Notes: a model not told the origin generated them from the sequence alone. A DNA stretch of 64,000 nucleotides from Burkholderiales bacterium (GCA_028868855.1 JAGWTR010000008.1:62001-126000); one strand, 5' to 3'; positions 26,809 through 36,390 are shown, numbered from the stretch's first letter. Program-made: numbers and translations.

Positions 26809-28690
26809 CGATGTTGGACGTCCAACGCTGGATCGCACGGTTCAAGTCTTCCAGCGTATAGGGCTTGGACAGGAAGTCGTCCATGCCGGCGTCCAGGCAG
26901 TCTTGTCGTTCGGCGTCACTGGCCGTGGCCGTCATGGCCACGATCGGAATAGGAGGCAAGCCAAGCTGGCGCTCTTGCGAACGGATCATCCTGGTCGCCT
27001 CGTACCCATTCATGACCGGCATATGGCAATCCATCAGGATGAGGTCGGGACGATTGGTCTCTCGCAGGGCATGCCGCACAGCCTCCTTGCCGTCTTTCAC
27101 ATGCTCGGTATCGGTGCCGATGATTTCCAGAAAATTGGTCGCGACCAATGCGTTGATGTCGTTGTCTTCGGCCAGCAGAACCAGGCAATGACGAGGTGGG
27201 CTGAGCAACTGAATCGCCGCGCCTTCAACCCTGACCGCCAAGGCGTCCACGGCCTCTGCGGTGGGTGCTGCACTGGGAAAGCGCGCCGTGAACACCAGAG
27301 TCGACCCCGAGCCCAGCTTGCTGTCTGCCGTGATGTCGCCCCCCATGGCGCGCGCAATGTCTCGCGCGATGGTGAGCCCCAGCCCCACCCCTTCTGACGA
27401 GCTCGCCGAAGCGCCCAGATCGGATTGCTGGAAGGCTTCGAAAATTTTCTCAAGATCCTGGCGCGCGATGCCCATCCCGGTATCGCGCACTTCAGCTCGG
27501 ACCATGCCGCTGGCCTCGTCCCGATCGATGGTCAGTGCGATCCCCCCGCTCTGCGTGAACTTGACCGCATTGCCCAGCAGATTGTGCAAAACCTGTCTGA
27601 AGCGAGCCGGGTCACCCATCACCCAGCAAGGCGCAGGCAGTCGATGGCGTACCTCAAAAGTCAGCCCCTTGTCTTCGGCGCGCATGGTGTAGATGCCCAC
27701 CAGCTGCTGGACCTGCATGTTCAAGTCATAGCGCTCATGGCGCATCGCGAACTGCCCGGCCTCCATTCGCGAGATGTCCAGCAAATCGTTAATGAGACCC
27801 AGCAGGTGGGTGCCCGAGGATTGAATGAGTTCGACACGACTGATCAAGGTCGGCTCGTGCACCTCCATGTGCAACAAGCGCGCGATGCCCAGGATGCCGT
27901 GTAGCGGTGTGCGCAGTTCATGGCTCATATTGGCCAGGAACTGCGTTTTCACAGCGCTTTGTCGCATCGCGACTTTCAGCGCCGCCTCCTTTTCCTGCGC
28001 AAGCGCCTCGGCCTGAACGCGCAGCCCAATGCCCTCCAGCACACTGCGTTCCGAGCGGACTGAGGTGAGCAGTTGAAGCCCGAGCAGCATCAGCAGCCCC
28101 ACGCCACCAAGCGGCCCAAGCGCCTCGCCTCTCATGAACAGGCCCAGCGCCGTCGGCGCCAGAATCGGGATGGAATAACCCGCGGTATAGCGCGCGCTCG
28201 CCTGCAGACCAAAGGTGGCCACGCACGATATACAAGCCAGCACGGCCCCAAAAAAAGACACCAGATGCCACGGCGCCGAGATCGACACATACAGCCCAGC
28301 AGCGCCCCAGACCGCACCGTCAACCACCAGCGCCGCCAGGGTGACGAGCGCCCAATTTTTCCCGCTTGGTGGCTGCCTGACAAATTTCCAGCCCTGCCTC
28401 CATCGAAAGAGGGAGATCCCAACCTTGCCCGCCAGCCACGCGTCAACCGCGGCGCTGGGTGCCACCACGCCACGCAGCGCCAGTGCGAGCGCCACTGCAA
28501 ACGCCGTCGCCACAAGTACGCCGATGCTCGCATGTGACCAGATCATGCGCAGCTGCTCATCCTCGGCGGCATCATGACCGCCCAGCACGCCCCACCTGGC
28601 GCTGTGTCGAAACCTGTCAAGCATGTGATGTAAGGACGTGGCCATTGTTCGCTGGGGGCGCAACATCGGTCTTGCCGCATTTGCCGCCAT
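26723..28690 (-). CDS. hybrid sensor histidine kinase / response regulator
   Basis: A 655-residue hybrid kinase. Residues ~50-220 contain about six hydrophobic helices forming a membrane sensor; a short coiled coil precedes HisKA (FLANMSHELRTPLHG, ~residue 270). The HATPase domain has NLLGNAVKF, DTGMGIA and GVGLGLTIARDI. A C-terminal receiver (~510-635) has LLAEDNDIN, the phospho-acceptor Asp in DLILMDCHMP, and SKPYTLEDL. No DNA-binding output, so a downstream Hpt or regulator must exist elsewhere. Start choice is uncertain: ATGs at 28690, 28666, 28645 and 28624 are all in frame with no strong RBS. The 3' end overlaps the convergent acyltransferase by 86 bp. Confidence 0.92.
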   Translation of the reverse strand: MAANAARPMLRPQRTMATSLHHMLDRFRHSARWGVLGGHDAAEDEQLRMIWSHASIGVLVATAFAVALALALRGVVAPSAAVDAWLAGKVGISLFRWRQGWKFVRQPPSGKNWALVTLAALVVDGAVWGAAGLYVSISAPWHLVSFFGAVLACISCVATFGLQASARYTAGYSIPILAPTALGLFMRGEALGPLGGVGLLMLLGLQLLTSVRSERSVLEGIGLRVQAEALAQEKEAALKVAMRQSAVKTQFLANMSHELRTPLHGILGIARLLHMEVHEPTLISRVELIQSSGTHLLGLINDLLDISRMEAGQFAMRHERYDLNMQVQQLVGIYTMRAEDKGLTFEVRHRLPAPCWVMGDPARFRQVLHNLLGNAVKFTQSGGIALTIDRDEASGMVRAEVRDTGMGIARQDLEKIFEAFQQSDLGASASSSEGVGLGLTIARDIARAMGGDITADSKLGSGSTLVFTARFPSAAPTAEAVDALAVRVEGAAIQLLSPPRHCLVLLAEDNDINALVATNFLEIIGTDTEHVKDGKEAVRHALRETNRPDLILMDCHMPVMNGYEATRMIRSQERQLGLPPIPIVAMTATASDAERQDCLDAGMDDFLSKPYTLEDLNRAIQRWTSNIVTQPGGVKQRDDVVRDGSAASPGASLQT

Positions 28691-28790
28691 ACAAAATCAT
28701 TTTTTTGGACTTTGCGCCAAAAACGGCACGAGGTCCAGCGCCCCAAAGTGGCCATGGCCAGGCGGGACATCAGGCGGAACTTTTTGCCCA

Positions 28791-28817
28791 TTAGCACTCC
28801 AAGTGATTGAGTGCTAA
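28791..28817 (+). promoter_or_regulatory. CIRCE operator (HrcA binding site) upstream of rpoH
   Basis: A perfect inverted repeat TTAGCACTC (28791-28799), nine-base spacer, GAGTGCTAA (28809-28817), identical to the CIRCE consensus bound by the heat-shock repressor HrcA. An extended -10-like TGCTAATAT (28812-28820) overlaps its right arm, so bound HrcA would block the promoter. It ends 38 bp before the chosen rpoH start. Confidence 0.92.
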
Positions 28818-28855
28818 TATTTCTGGAGAGCACGCCCCCCGAAAGGATCATGACG

Positions 28856-29776
28856 ATGACGACTGCCTTGACTACCCGTGACCCCTGGACCATGGTGCCC
28901 TCGCTGGGCAATCTGGACGCCTACATCCGCGCGGTACAAGACATTCCCATGCTTCAGGCTGATGAAGAACACACCCTGGCGCAGCGCTTGCGCGAGGCAG
29001 GTGATGTGCAGGCGGCCGGAAAGCTGGTGCTGTCGCACCTACGTCTGGTGGTGTCGATCTCGCGCCAGTACGTCGGTTACGGCTTGCCCCAGGGCGACCT
29101 GATCCAGGAAGGCAACGTCGGCCTGATGAAGGCCGTCAAGCGTTTTGACCCCACCCAGGGCGTGCGCCTGGTGAGCTATGCCATGCACTGGATCAAGGCC
29201 GAAATCCACGAATACATCCTGAAGAACTGGCGCATGGTCAAGGTGGCCACCACCAAGGCACAACGCAAGCTGTTCTTCAACCTGCGCTCGCTGAAGCACC
29301 AATACAAGAACGATGCCGATGATGCCCATGTGAGTCGCATGGGTTTTAGCGAATCCGAGATCCACCGTGTGGCACAGGAATTGAGCGTGCGCCCGGAAGA
29401 CGTCATTGAAATGGAAATACGCATGGCCGGCGGCGATGTGGCCCTGGAAGCCCCCGCCGACGATGACTACGAAGGCCCTGTGGCCCCGTCCGCCTACCTG
29501 TCCGACGATGCCCACGAACCAAGCCGCGTCATTGAAGCGCACCACCGCGACTGGCTGGCCAGCGATGGCATCACCCATGCCCTGAGCCAATTGGACGAAC
29601 GCAGCCGTCGCGTGGTGGAGGAGCGTTGGCTCAAGGTCAACGACAACGGTTCGGGCGGCATGACTCTGCACGACCTGGCCGCCGTCTATGGGGTCAGCGC
29701 CGAACGCATCCGTCAGATCGAAGTGGCCGCGATGAAGAAAATGCGCAAGGCCCTGACCGACGAGGCCACGGCTTAA
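28856..29776 (+). CDS. rpoH: RNA polymerase sigma-32 (heat shock) factor
   Basis: Directs RNA polymerase to heat-shock promoters. The 306-residue product has region 2 (LVLSHLRLVVSISRQYVGYGLPQGDLIQEGN … GVRLVSYAMHWIKAEIHEYIL), the RpoH-specific box QRKLFFNLR (~residue 138), and region 4 with a C-terminal helix-turn-helix (TLHDLAAVYGVSAERIRQIE). The ATG at 28856 is favoured because AAGGA lies eight bases upstream; an ATG two codons earlier would sit too close to it. A perfect CIRCE operator precedes the gene, so HrcA repression probably controls sigma-32 supply. It is convergent with pgi, 52 bp away. Confidence 0.97.
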   Translation: MTTALTTRDPWTMVPSLGNLDAYIRAVQDIPMLQADEEHTLAQRLREAGDVQAAGKLVLSHLRLVVSISRQYVGYGLPQGDLIQEGNVGLMKAVKRFDPTQGVRLVSYAMHWIKAEIHEYILKNWRMVKVATTKAQRKLFFNLRSLKHQYKNDADDAHVSRMGFSESEIHRVAQELSVRPEDVIEMEIRMAGGDVALEAPADDDYEGPVAPSAYLSDDAHEPSRVIEAHHRDWLASDGITHALSQLDERSRRVVEERWLKVNDNGSGGMTLHDLAAVYGVSAERIRQIEVAAMKKMRKALTDEATA

Positions 29777-29828
29777 AAGAGCGGTAAAGGGCTTGTGTCG
29801 AGTCCCCGGCCCAGGGACTTGGCGATGA

Positions 29829-31469
29829 TCAGCGCAGCCGCTCGATCATGGCCGCCGTGGCACCGTCCAGCCCGGACACATCGCCCGAGGCCAAGCGCGG
29901 CAACAGGCTCTGGCACATGGCCTTGCCCAGTTCCACGCCCCATTGGTCAAACGAATTGATGCCCCACAGGGCACCGCTGACAAAGGTGCGGTGCTCGTAC
30001 AGCGCCACCAGCGCCCCCAGCGACTGCGGGGTGAGTTGATCCAGCACCAGCGTGAGGCTGGGCCGGTTGCCGGGAAAACTGCGGTGGTGCGCCAGCACAT
30101 CGGCCGACAAAGCGGGGTTGGCGGTCGGCACCACCTCTTGCGCCGCCTCGGCCGGGGTCTTGCCCCACATCAGGGCCTGCGCCTGGGCCAGGCCATTGCT
30201 GAGCAAGACCTGGTGCTGCCGAGCCATGAGCTCACGCAGCGCAGGGGACCATTGATCCTCATCGCGGTGGGTCGACTGCCGCACCAGGATGAACTCCACC
30301 GGGATGATGTCCGTGCCCTGGTGCAGCATCTGGAAAAACGCATGCTGGCCGTTCGTGCCCGGCTCGCCCCACACCACGTCGCTGGTCAAATAAGGCAAGG
30401 GCTGGCCACCCTCGTCGACTCGCTTGCCATTACTCTCCATCACCAGTTGCTGCAAATAGGCTGGCAAGCGGCGCAGCCCATGGTGATAGGGCGCCACGCA
30501 GCGGCTGGTGTAACCCTTGAAGTTGCGATACCAGACATCCAGCAAACCCAGACGCACCGGCAGATTGACGGCCAGCGGAGTCTGCGCAAAGTGCGTGTCC
30601 ATCTCGTACGCGCCAGCGAGCAAGTCCTTGAAATGCTCCCGCCCCAGCGCCAGCGCGATGGGCAAGCCGATCGACGACCACATCGAGAAACGCCCACCCA
30701 CCCAGTCCCAGAAGCCAAAGGTGTCGCGTATGCCAAAGGCCGAGGCCCCGTCGACATTGGTCGTGGTGGCCACGAAGTGGCGCGCGATATCCTGCCCGCC
30801 CTGATCCAGGAACCACTGGCGGGCGGCCTGCGCGTTGGCCATCGTTTCTTGCGTGGCGAAAGTCTTGGACGCGATGACGAACAGCGTGTGCTCGGGCCGC
30901 ACGCGGCGCAGCACCGCCGCCAGGTTGTGTCCGTCCACGTTCGAGACAAAATGGAAACTCAGCTTCGGGTGGACGAAGGGATCCAGCGCGGGCACCACCA
31001 TCTGGGGACCCAGGTCCGATCCGCCGATGCCAATATTCACCACATGGTGGATGTCGTCCGGAGCCGACCCACCGGCCGTGGCGCGGATGCCGTCCACATA
31101 GGCGAGCATGCGGTCCAGCGTGTCGTGAACCAGGTCGCTGTGCAGCCCCACGCCTCGGGGTGCGCGCAGGGCGGTGTGCAAGGCGGCCCGGCCTTCGGTC
31201 ATGTTGACCGGCTCGCCAGCCAGCAAGGCGTCGCGTCGTGCCTCCATGCCGCACTCGCGGGCCAGGTCCAACAGGTGGCGCACCGTGGCCACATCCAGGT
31301 GTGCCCGCGACAAGTCCGCATGAATGTGCGGCGCCTGCACCGTAAAGCGCTGGACACGTTGCGGGTCTTGCGCAAACCGCTCCCGCAGGTCCAGGTCGAG
31401 GCCATGCGCCTGCAGGTGGCCTTGTAAGGCCCCCCAGGCGACGGTTTGATCGCAACGCGGATACTTCAT
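29829..31469 (-). CDS. pgi: glucose-6-phosphate isomerase
   Basis: Interconverts glucose 6-phosphate and fructose 6-phosphate in the cytosol. The 546-residue product shows GIGGSDLGPQMV (~residue 150), the sugar-phosphate-binding SKTFATQETMANA (~residue 205) and the C-terminal region NSFDQWGVELGK (~residue 500). The ATG at 31469 is chosen; a TTG 14 codons upstream would start inside tal. It lies 25 bp downstream of the tal stop on the same strand, so tal-pgi is an operon feeding carbon between the pentose phosphate pathway and glycolysis/gluconeogenesis. Confidence 0.97.
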   Translation of the reverse strand: MKYPRCDQTVAWGALQGHLQAHGLDLDLRERFAQDPQRVQRFTVQAPHIHADLSRAHLDVATVRHLLDLARECGMEARRDALLAGEPVNMTEGRAALHTALRAPRGVGLHSDLVHDTLDRMLAYVDGIRATAGGSAPDDIHHVVNIGIGGSDLGPQMVVPALDPFVHPKLSFHFVSNVDGHNLAAVLRRVRPEHTLFVIASKTFATQETMANAQAARQWFLDQGGQDIARHFVATTTNVDGASAFGIRDTFGFWDWVGGRFSMWSSIGLPIALALGREHFKDLLAGAYEMDTHFAQTPLAVNLPVRLGLLDVWYRNFKGYTSRCVAPYHHGLRRLPAYLQQLVMESNGKRVDEGGQPLPYLTSDVVWGEPGTNGQHAFFQMLHQGTDIIPVEFILVRQSTHRDEDQWSPALRELMARQHQVLLSNGLAQAQALMWGKTPAEAAQEVVPTANPALSADVLAHHRSFPGNRPSLTLVLDQLTPQSLGALVALYEHRTFVSGALWGINSFDQWGVELGKAMCQSLLPRLASGDVSGLDGATAAMIERLR

Positions 31470-31494
31470 GCCGAGGGGATGGCGCAGTGAGCGA

Positions 31495-32451
31495 TCAACG
31501 TTGGGCTTCAATCAAGGTATCCAGCTTGGCCGCATCCACGGCAAAGGCGCGAATGCCTTCGGCCAGTTTTTCCGTGCCCATGGCATCTTCATTGAGCGCA
31601 TACCGGAACGCCGCTTCGCTCAAAGGCGCCGCTGACGCACTGGCCGACACTGGCGGCGTGAGCTGGCGCACCACCGGGTGCGTCGCAGCGTCCATCCCCT
31701 GCAATTGCGCCAGCAATTCGGGGCTGATGGTCAGCAGGTCGCATCCCGCCAGCGCCAGGATCTGGCCGACGTTGCGAAAGCTCGCCCCCATGACCTCGGT
31801 GCGGATGCCATGCTGCTTGTAGTAGTCGTAGATGCGCGTCACCGAGCGCACACCGGGGTCATTGAGGCCCGCGTTGGCGGCTTCGTCCCACTGGCTGGCG
31901 GCGGTCTTCTTGGCCCAATCGTAGATGCGCCCCACGAAGGGCGAGATCAACTGCACGCCCGCGTCGCCGCAAGCCTGGGCCTGGCAAAAAGAGAACAGCA
32001 AGGTCAGGTTGCAGTGGATGCCCTCGCGCTCAAGCACGCGGGCCGCCTGAATGCCCTCCCAGGTGGCCGCGACCTTGATCAGCACGCGACTGCGGTCAAT
32101 GCCCGCACTCTGATACAGCGCGATCAGGCGACGCGCCCGAACCAGGGTGGCTTCGGTGTCAAAGCTCAAGCGGGCATCGACCTCGGTCGAGACACGGCCC
32201 GGCACCACCTTGAGGATCTCGGCACCGAAACGCACCAACACCTGATCGACGATGCCGTCCAGCGCTTCGCCCCGGTGGGCAAGCACGGTATCGGCCAGCA
32301 AGGGCGCATAGTCAGGCTTTTGCACCGCCTTGAGGATGAGCGACGGGTTGGTCGTGGCGTCCTGCGGGGTGTACTGCGCCAGTTGCTTGAAGTCACCGGT
32401 GTCGGCCACCACGGTGGTGAATTGCTTGAGTTGGTCGAGTTGTGAGGCCAT
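31495..32451 (-). CDS. tal: transaldolase
   Basis: Transfers a dihydroxyacetone unit between sugar phosphates in the non-oxidative pentose phosphate pathway. The 318-residue product is of classical TalB type and size: [20 protein letters not shown] at the start, [12 protein letters not shown] (~residue 36), the Schiff-base lysine in [12 protein letters not shown] (~residue 133) and [11 protein letters not shown] (~residue 180). The ATG at 32451 is the conserved start; upstream frame sequence is intergenic. It is divergent from zwf over 103 bp, likely sharing regulatory sequence, and is followed by pgi. Confidence 0.97.
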   Translation of the reverse strand: MASQLDQLKQFTTVVADTGDFKQLAQYTPQDATTNPSLILKAVQKPDYAPLLADTVLAHRGEALDGIVDQVLVRFGAEILKVVPGRVSTEVDARLSFDTEATLVRARRLIALYQSAGIDRSRVLIKVAATWEGIQAARVLEREGIHCNLTLLFSFCQAQACGDAGVQLISPFVGRIYDWAKKTAASQWDEAANAGLNDPGVRSVTRIYDYYKQHGIRTEVMGASFRNVGQILALAGCDLLTISPELLAQLQGMDAATHPVVRQLTPPVSASASAAPLSEAAFRYALNEDAMGTEKLAEGIRAFAVDAAKLDTLIEAQR

Positions 32452-32554
32452 GACGATTCGATCTTGATCTGAAATTTGCTTTATCGTGGGCTTGATTTTG
32501 AATGGTTTTTGATGCCTAACAACTGCAATTTTCATTCTTGCCTACACACAAGCC

Positions 32555-34021
32555 ATGTCTTTTGACCTCGTTTTCTTTGGCGGTACCGGCGATTTGACGT
32601 GGCGCAAGCTCATGCCATCGCTGTTTCAGGCGTGGCGGCATGGCAAATTACCGACCGAGGGCCGCATCCTGGCGGTGGCGCGCGATGACCGTGACAACGC
32701 CAGCTACCGTGCTTGGCTGAAAGAACGCCTGCAAGAGGCCGACCCCGCCAAACGCCCCACCGAGGACGAATTCGAGCGCTTCTCGGCCCTGATCCATTTC
32801 CTGCGCATGGACCTGTCGCAGTCGGCCGACTACCAGCGTCTCAAAGACTGGCTGGGCACGCGCAGCGCCGACACCGTGGTCATCTACCTGGCCACCAGCC
32901 CGCACCTGTTTCCGCTGATTTGCGAGCAGCTCGGTCACAGTGGCCTGAACCACGAGCGCGTGCGGGTGGTGCTTGAAAAGCCGCTGGGCCACGACCTGGC
33001 CAGCGCGCAAGAAATCAACCGCGTGGTGCGCTCGGTGTTTTCTGAACGCCAGGCGCTGCGCATTGACCACTACTTGGGCAAGCCCTCGGTGCAGAACCTG
33101 ATGGCGCTGCGCTTTGGCAATGTGCTGTTCGAGCCGCTGTGGCGCCGCGAAAGCATCGCCAACATCCAGATCACCCTGGCCGAAAGCATGGGCGTGGGCA
33201 CGCGCGGGGATTTCTACGACCGCACCGGCGCCTTGCGCGACATGATCCAAAACCACGCGTTACAGCTGCTGACCATGATCGCCATGGAGCCGCCCTCGAG
33301 TGCCGATGCCGATGCGATCCGCGACGAAAAGCTCAAGGTGCTGCGTTCACTCAAACCCTTTGACGCCGCCTCGGTGGCACGGGACGTGGTGCGCGGCCAA
33401 TACCGAAGTGGCACCATCGCTGGTGAATCGGTTCAAGCCTATCTGGCTGAGAACAAAGTGCCCACGGATAGCCGCACCGAAACTTTCGTGGCGCTGCGCT
33501 GCGAGATCCAGAACTGGCGCTGGGCCGGCGTTCCCTTTTATCTGCGCACCGGCAAGCGGCTGGCGCAACGCCATGCCGAGATCGTGGTCACGTTCCGGCC
33601 CGCCCCTCACTCGATCTTCCCGGGCAGCAACATGCCCAACCGCTTGGTGATCAGACTGCAGCCGGACGATGGCCTGGAGCTGCAATTGCTCGCCGCCAAA
33701 GGCACGGTGGCCAGCGTGCTGTCCGGTGCGGAGCAGGAGGTGCTGTCACCGGTGTCGCTGGACCTGGATTTTGACAAGGCCTTCCCGACCGAACGCGTGG
33801 GGGCTTACGAACGCATGCTGCTCGACGCCCTGGCGGGGCGCTTGAATCTGTTCGTTCGCTCAGATGAACAAGAGCAGGCGTGGCGCTGGGTGGAACCCAT
33901 CTTGGACGCCTGGAAAACCGACCTCAATGGCCTGCGACCCTATGCCGCAGGCACTTGGGGCCCGCCAGCAGCGAGTGCCCTGGTCGCGCGGGATGGGTTT
34001 GCCTGGGCCGAAGAGTGCTGA
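32555..34021 (+). CDS. zwf: glucose-6-phosphate 1-dehydrogenase
   Basis: Oxidises glucose 6-phosphate to 6-phosphogluconolactone with NADP+, the entry to the oxidative pentose phosphate and Entner-Doudoroff routes. The 488-residue product has the N-terminal nucleotide-binding FGGTGDLTWRKLMPSL, the active-site RIDHYLGKP (~residue 169) and FYLRTGKRLAQR (~residue 328). It is divergent from tal-pgi; the 103-bp gap is relatively AT-rich, but I see no HexR-like palindrome in it. No pgl or edd follows; the next gene is the end of the convergent mla operon. Confidence 0.97.
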   Translation: MSFDLVFFGGTGDLTWRKLMPSLFQAWRHGKLPTEGRILAVARDDRDNASYRAWLKERLQEADPAKRPTEDEFERFSALIHFLRMDLSQSADYQRLKDWLGTRSADTVVIYLATSPHLFPLICEQLGHSGLNHERVRVVLEKPLGHDLASAQEINRVVRSVFSERQALRIDHYLGKPSVQNLMALRFGNVLFEPLWRRESIANIQITLAESMGVGTRGDFYDRTGALRDMIQNHALQLLTMIAMEPPSSADADAIRDEKLKVLRSLKPFDAASVARDVVRGQYRSGTIAGESVQAYLAENKVPTDSRTETFVALRCEIQNWRWAGVPFYLRTGKRLAQRHAEIVVTFRPAPHSIFPGSNMPNRLVIRLQPDDGLELQLLAAKGTVASVLSGAEQEVLSPVSLDLDFDKAFPTERVGAYERMLLDALAGRLNLFVRSDEQEQAWRWVEPILDAWKTDLNGLRPYAAGTWGPPAASALVARDGFAWAEEC

Positions 34022-34044
34022 ACGGGTCGACCCCAGGCACAGGG

Positions 34045-34332
34045 TCAGGCTGATTGCAGCAGCGCGTCGACGCCGTAGAGCCGCGCCAGATCCTGCAGTT
34101 TGTGCGGGAGGGACTGCACCGCGAAAGCCCTGCCCTTTGCGCGCGCCATGCGCTGGCACTCCAGCAGCACCGCCAGCGCGCTGGAGTCGAACTGCTGCAA
34201 GGTCGATCCATCCACCGTCAGCATCGCCATTTCACCCAAACCGGCCGCCGCAGCCTGATCCAGCGTTTCGCGGAACAGACGCAAGGTGGCGCCCACCTGG
34301 GCGTGAGTCAGCACGGATGGCAGCATCAACAT
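34045..34332 (-). CDS. mlaB: MlaB STAS-domain component of phospholipid transporter
   Basis: A 95-residue cytoplasmic STAS-domain protein, last gene of the mla operon. It shows the anti-sigma-antagonist-like pattern MLTVDGSTLQQFDSSALAVLLECQRMA, with the conserved Ser-Ser at the helix start, as in MlaB, which binds and stabilises the MlaF ATPase. The ATG at 34332 is 5 nt beyond the mlaC stop; a TTG at 34341 overlapping that stop is an alternative. Convergent with zwf. Confidence 0.85.
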   Translation of the reverse strand: MLMLPSVLTHAQVGATLRLFRETLDQAAAAGLGEMAMLTVDGSTLQQFDSSALAVLLECQRMARAKGRAFAVQSLPHKLQDLARLYGVDALLQSA

Positions 34333-34337
34333 GTGGA

Positions 34338-35039
34338 TCAAGTCGGCTGCTTATTGTTGGCCAATTGCTTGTTGCGCTCGGCCAGCTTGGCGATCAGGCC
34401 ATCAATGCCAGACGCCGTCACCTCCTGGGCAAAACTGCTCTTGTAGGTTTCCACCAGCCAGGCGCCCAGCACATTCACGTCATACACCCGCCAGCCGTCG
34501 GCGCTCTTTTCAACCCGGTAGTCGATCTGGATAGGGTCGCCATGACCCCGCACGACGGAGCGCACGATGACCTCGGTGTCCTCAGGGCGCGCACGCAATG
34601 GCTTGAACTCGACCGCTTGATCCTTGATCTGAGCCACAGCACCCGCGTAGGTGTAAGTCAGCAAGGTCTTGAACTCGCTCTGTAAACGCTTTTGCTGATC
34701 AGGCGTGGCCAGGCGCCAATTGCGCCCCACCGCCGAGGCGGTCATGCGCTGAAAATTGATATGCGGCAGTACTTTCATCTCAATCACGGCGATGGCTTTG
34801 CGCAGGTCGCCGGACTGAATTGCCTTGTCATGGCGCACGGTGCTGATCAGATCGGCGGTGATGTCCTTGACGAAGCCATCAGCGGTCTGAGCAAGCGCTG
34901 GCGTAGAAACGCTGGCGGCGCTCGCACTGGACCTGCTGTCAGCCAAGGCCGGAGCGCCAGCAAACACCACGGCCCCAGCCACAGCCACGGCACGCGCCAA
35001 AGTACTCATGGAACGATATCGGGTGTTCAAAACGGTCAT
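34338..35039 (-). CDS. mlaC: MlaC periplasmic phospholipid-binding protein
   Basis: A 233-residue exported protein ferrying phospholipids between the outer-membrane MlaA complex and the inner-membrane MlaFEDB complex. It has a signal peptide (hydrophobic LARAVAVAGAVVFAGAPALA) and the Ttg2/MlaC fold pattern: KVLPHINFQRMTASAVGRNW (~residue 92), FKTLLTYTYAGAV (~residue 125) and WRVYDVNVLGAWLVETYKSSF (~residue 185). The start is uncertain: ATG at 35039 is used, and ATG at 35009 would give a shorter signal peptide. It is 24 bp after mlaA. Confidence 0.92.
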   Translation of the reverse strand: MTVLNTRYRSMSTLARAVAVAGAVVFAGAPALADSRSSASAASVSTPALAQTADGFVKDITADLISTVRHDKAIQSGDLRKAIAVIEMKVLPHINFQRMTASAVGRNWRLATPDQQKRLQSEFKTLLTYTYAGAVAQIKDQAVEFKPLRARPEDTEVIVRSVVRGHGDPIQIDYRVEKSADGWRVYDVNVLGAWLVETYKSSFAQEVTASGIDGLIAKLAERNKQLANNKQPT

Positions 35040-35063
35040 CCTGTGAATGCTCAATATGTGTTC

Positions 35064-35879
35064 TTAACGCGCGAGGGGGTCTGCGCGTAGACCTTGCAAC
35101 TCGGCCAAAGTGATTTCTGGCCACTGATCCGTGCCCAAATGAGCTTTTGACTGAGGCTCTGCGGTGGGTGGCGCCATCTCCTCGTCGTCACCTTCATCGG
35201 GCGGCTCACCGTTATAAATCTGGTTTCGCCGACGCTGCAGATACGCATCCCGCACGAAAGAATACTTGTCCAAGGCCACATCGCCAAGCAGGTTGGTGGC
35301 GTCCAAAATCGAAGCGCGCGTGTTGACCAACTCGACCACGGACGCCGTGTTCTCGGCCGGGACACTGCGCATCACCGTGCGTGAACTGAAATACAGATCG
35401 CCCGGAATGCTGAACGAATCGCGCGCAGTCGAGGGGCCCAACAACGGCCACACGATGTACGCGCCGGGCTTGACGCCCCAAACGCCCAAGGTCTGCCCGA
35501 AATCTTCGCTATGGCGCTCCAGGTTCATGGGCGTGGCCATGTCGATCAAACCGGCCAAGCCCAAGGTGGTATTGACACAAACGCGCATGATCTGCTGCGC
35601 GCCCTCGCCCGGATGCCCTTGTAGAAACAGGTTGATGGCCGACCAGATGTCGTGCAAATTACCTACGAAATTACTGATCCCGGTGCGAATGGGCTGGGGG
35701 GTAACGGCCTTGTAGCCAGTCGCCACTGGCTTGAGAACAGCCTTGTCCAGCGTATCGTTGAAGGCAAACACCTTGCGGTTGAATGGCTCAAGGGGATCAG
35801 GATTTTGACGTGTCGCGCAGCCTTGCACTAGCGCTGCGGACATCAATAGAGCCAGGGTCAAGCCGCGGCCTGGATTCAT
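35064..35879 (-). CDS. mlaA: MlaA (VacJ) outer-membrane lipoprotein
   Basis: A 271-residue lipoprotein that extracts phospholipids from the outer leaflet of the outer membrane. The lipobox is LVQGC (Cys21), followed by the family's DPLEPFNRKVFAFND, then NFVGNLHDIWSAINLFLQG and TPMNLERHSEDFGQTLGVWGV, all hallmarks of VacJ. An acidic/Pro-rich C-terminal tail of ~45 residues follows the core. Its ATG overlaps the mlaD stop (ATGA), so it is translated within the transporter operon rather than from a separate locus as in E. coli. Confidence 0.95.
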   Translation of the reverse strand: MNPGRGLTLALLMSAALVQGCATRQNPDPLEPFNRKVFAFNDTLDKAVLKPVATGYKAVTPQPIRTGISNFVGNLHDIWSAINLFLQGHPGEGAQQIMRVCVNTTLGLAGLIDMATPMNLERHSEDFGQTLGVWGVKPGAYIVWPLLGPSTARDSFSIPGDLYFSSRTVMRSVPAENTASVVELVNTRASILDATNLLGDVALDKYSFVRDAYLQRRRNQIYNGEPPDEGDDEEMAPPTAEPQSKAHLGTDQWPEITLAELQGLRADPLAR

Positions 35880-36358
35880 TTCTTTTCTCCTGCTGAACCC
35901 GCACCATCCGCCGCCTTACTGAACAAGAACTGACTGATCAGATTTTCAAGCACGATGGCCGACTGCGTGGTCTTGATGACATCACCTTGCGCCAGATTAA
36001 CTTGCTCGTAACCCGGCTCCAGGCCAATGTACTGCTCGCCCAGCAAACCCGCTGTGAGGATTTTGGCAGAACTGTCTTTGGGAAAGTTCACACCCTTGTC
36101 TAAGGACATTTCAACAGAGGCCTGAAAGGTTTTATCGTCGAATTTGATGGCCTGAACCCGCCCAATCACGACGCCAGCACTCTTAACCGCGGCCTTGGGC
36201 TTGAGGCCGCCAATGTTGTCGAAACGGGCCGTGACCACATAGGTGGGGTCAAACGACAAGGTCAGCAAGTTGCCGGCCTTGAGGGCCAGGAACAAGATCG
36301 CCGCCGCCCCCACCAGCACAAACAGGCCAACCCACACATCATTTTTCGAGCGTTGCAT
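35876..36358 (-). CDS. mlaD: MlaD MCE-domain phospholipid transporter subunit
   Basis: A 160-residue inner-membrane protein with one N-terminal membrane segment (VWVGLFVLVGAAAILFLALKAG) and a periplasmic MCE domain (YVVTARFDNIGGLKPKAAVKSAGVVIGRV … AKILTAGLLGEQYIGL). MlaD forms the hexameric ring that passes lipid between MlaC and MlaE. The ATG at 36358 fits MQRSKNDVWVG; upstream frame is non-conserved. It begins 32 bp after mlaE and overlaps the mlaA start. Confidence 0.95.
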   Translation of the reverse strand: MQRSKNDVWVGLFVLVGAAAILFLALKAGNLLTLSFDPTYVVTARFDNIGGLKPKAAVKSAGVVIGRVQAIKFDDKTFQASVEMSLDKGVNFPKDSSAKILTAGLLGEQYIGLEPGYEQVNLAQGDVIKTTQSAIVLENLISQFLFSKAADGAGSAGEKK

Positions 36359-36390
36359 ACAGTTCTCCGGGGCCACTGAGTTCGATCTGG

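Noticed and set aside
32452-32554. HexR operator between tal and zwf
   Set aside because: The 103-bp region was scanned for a TGTAnT-type palindrome and none was seen.
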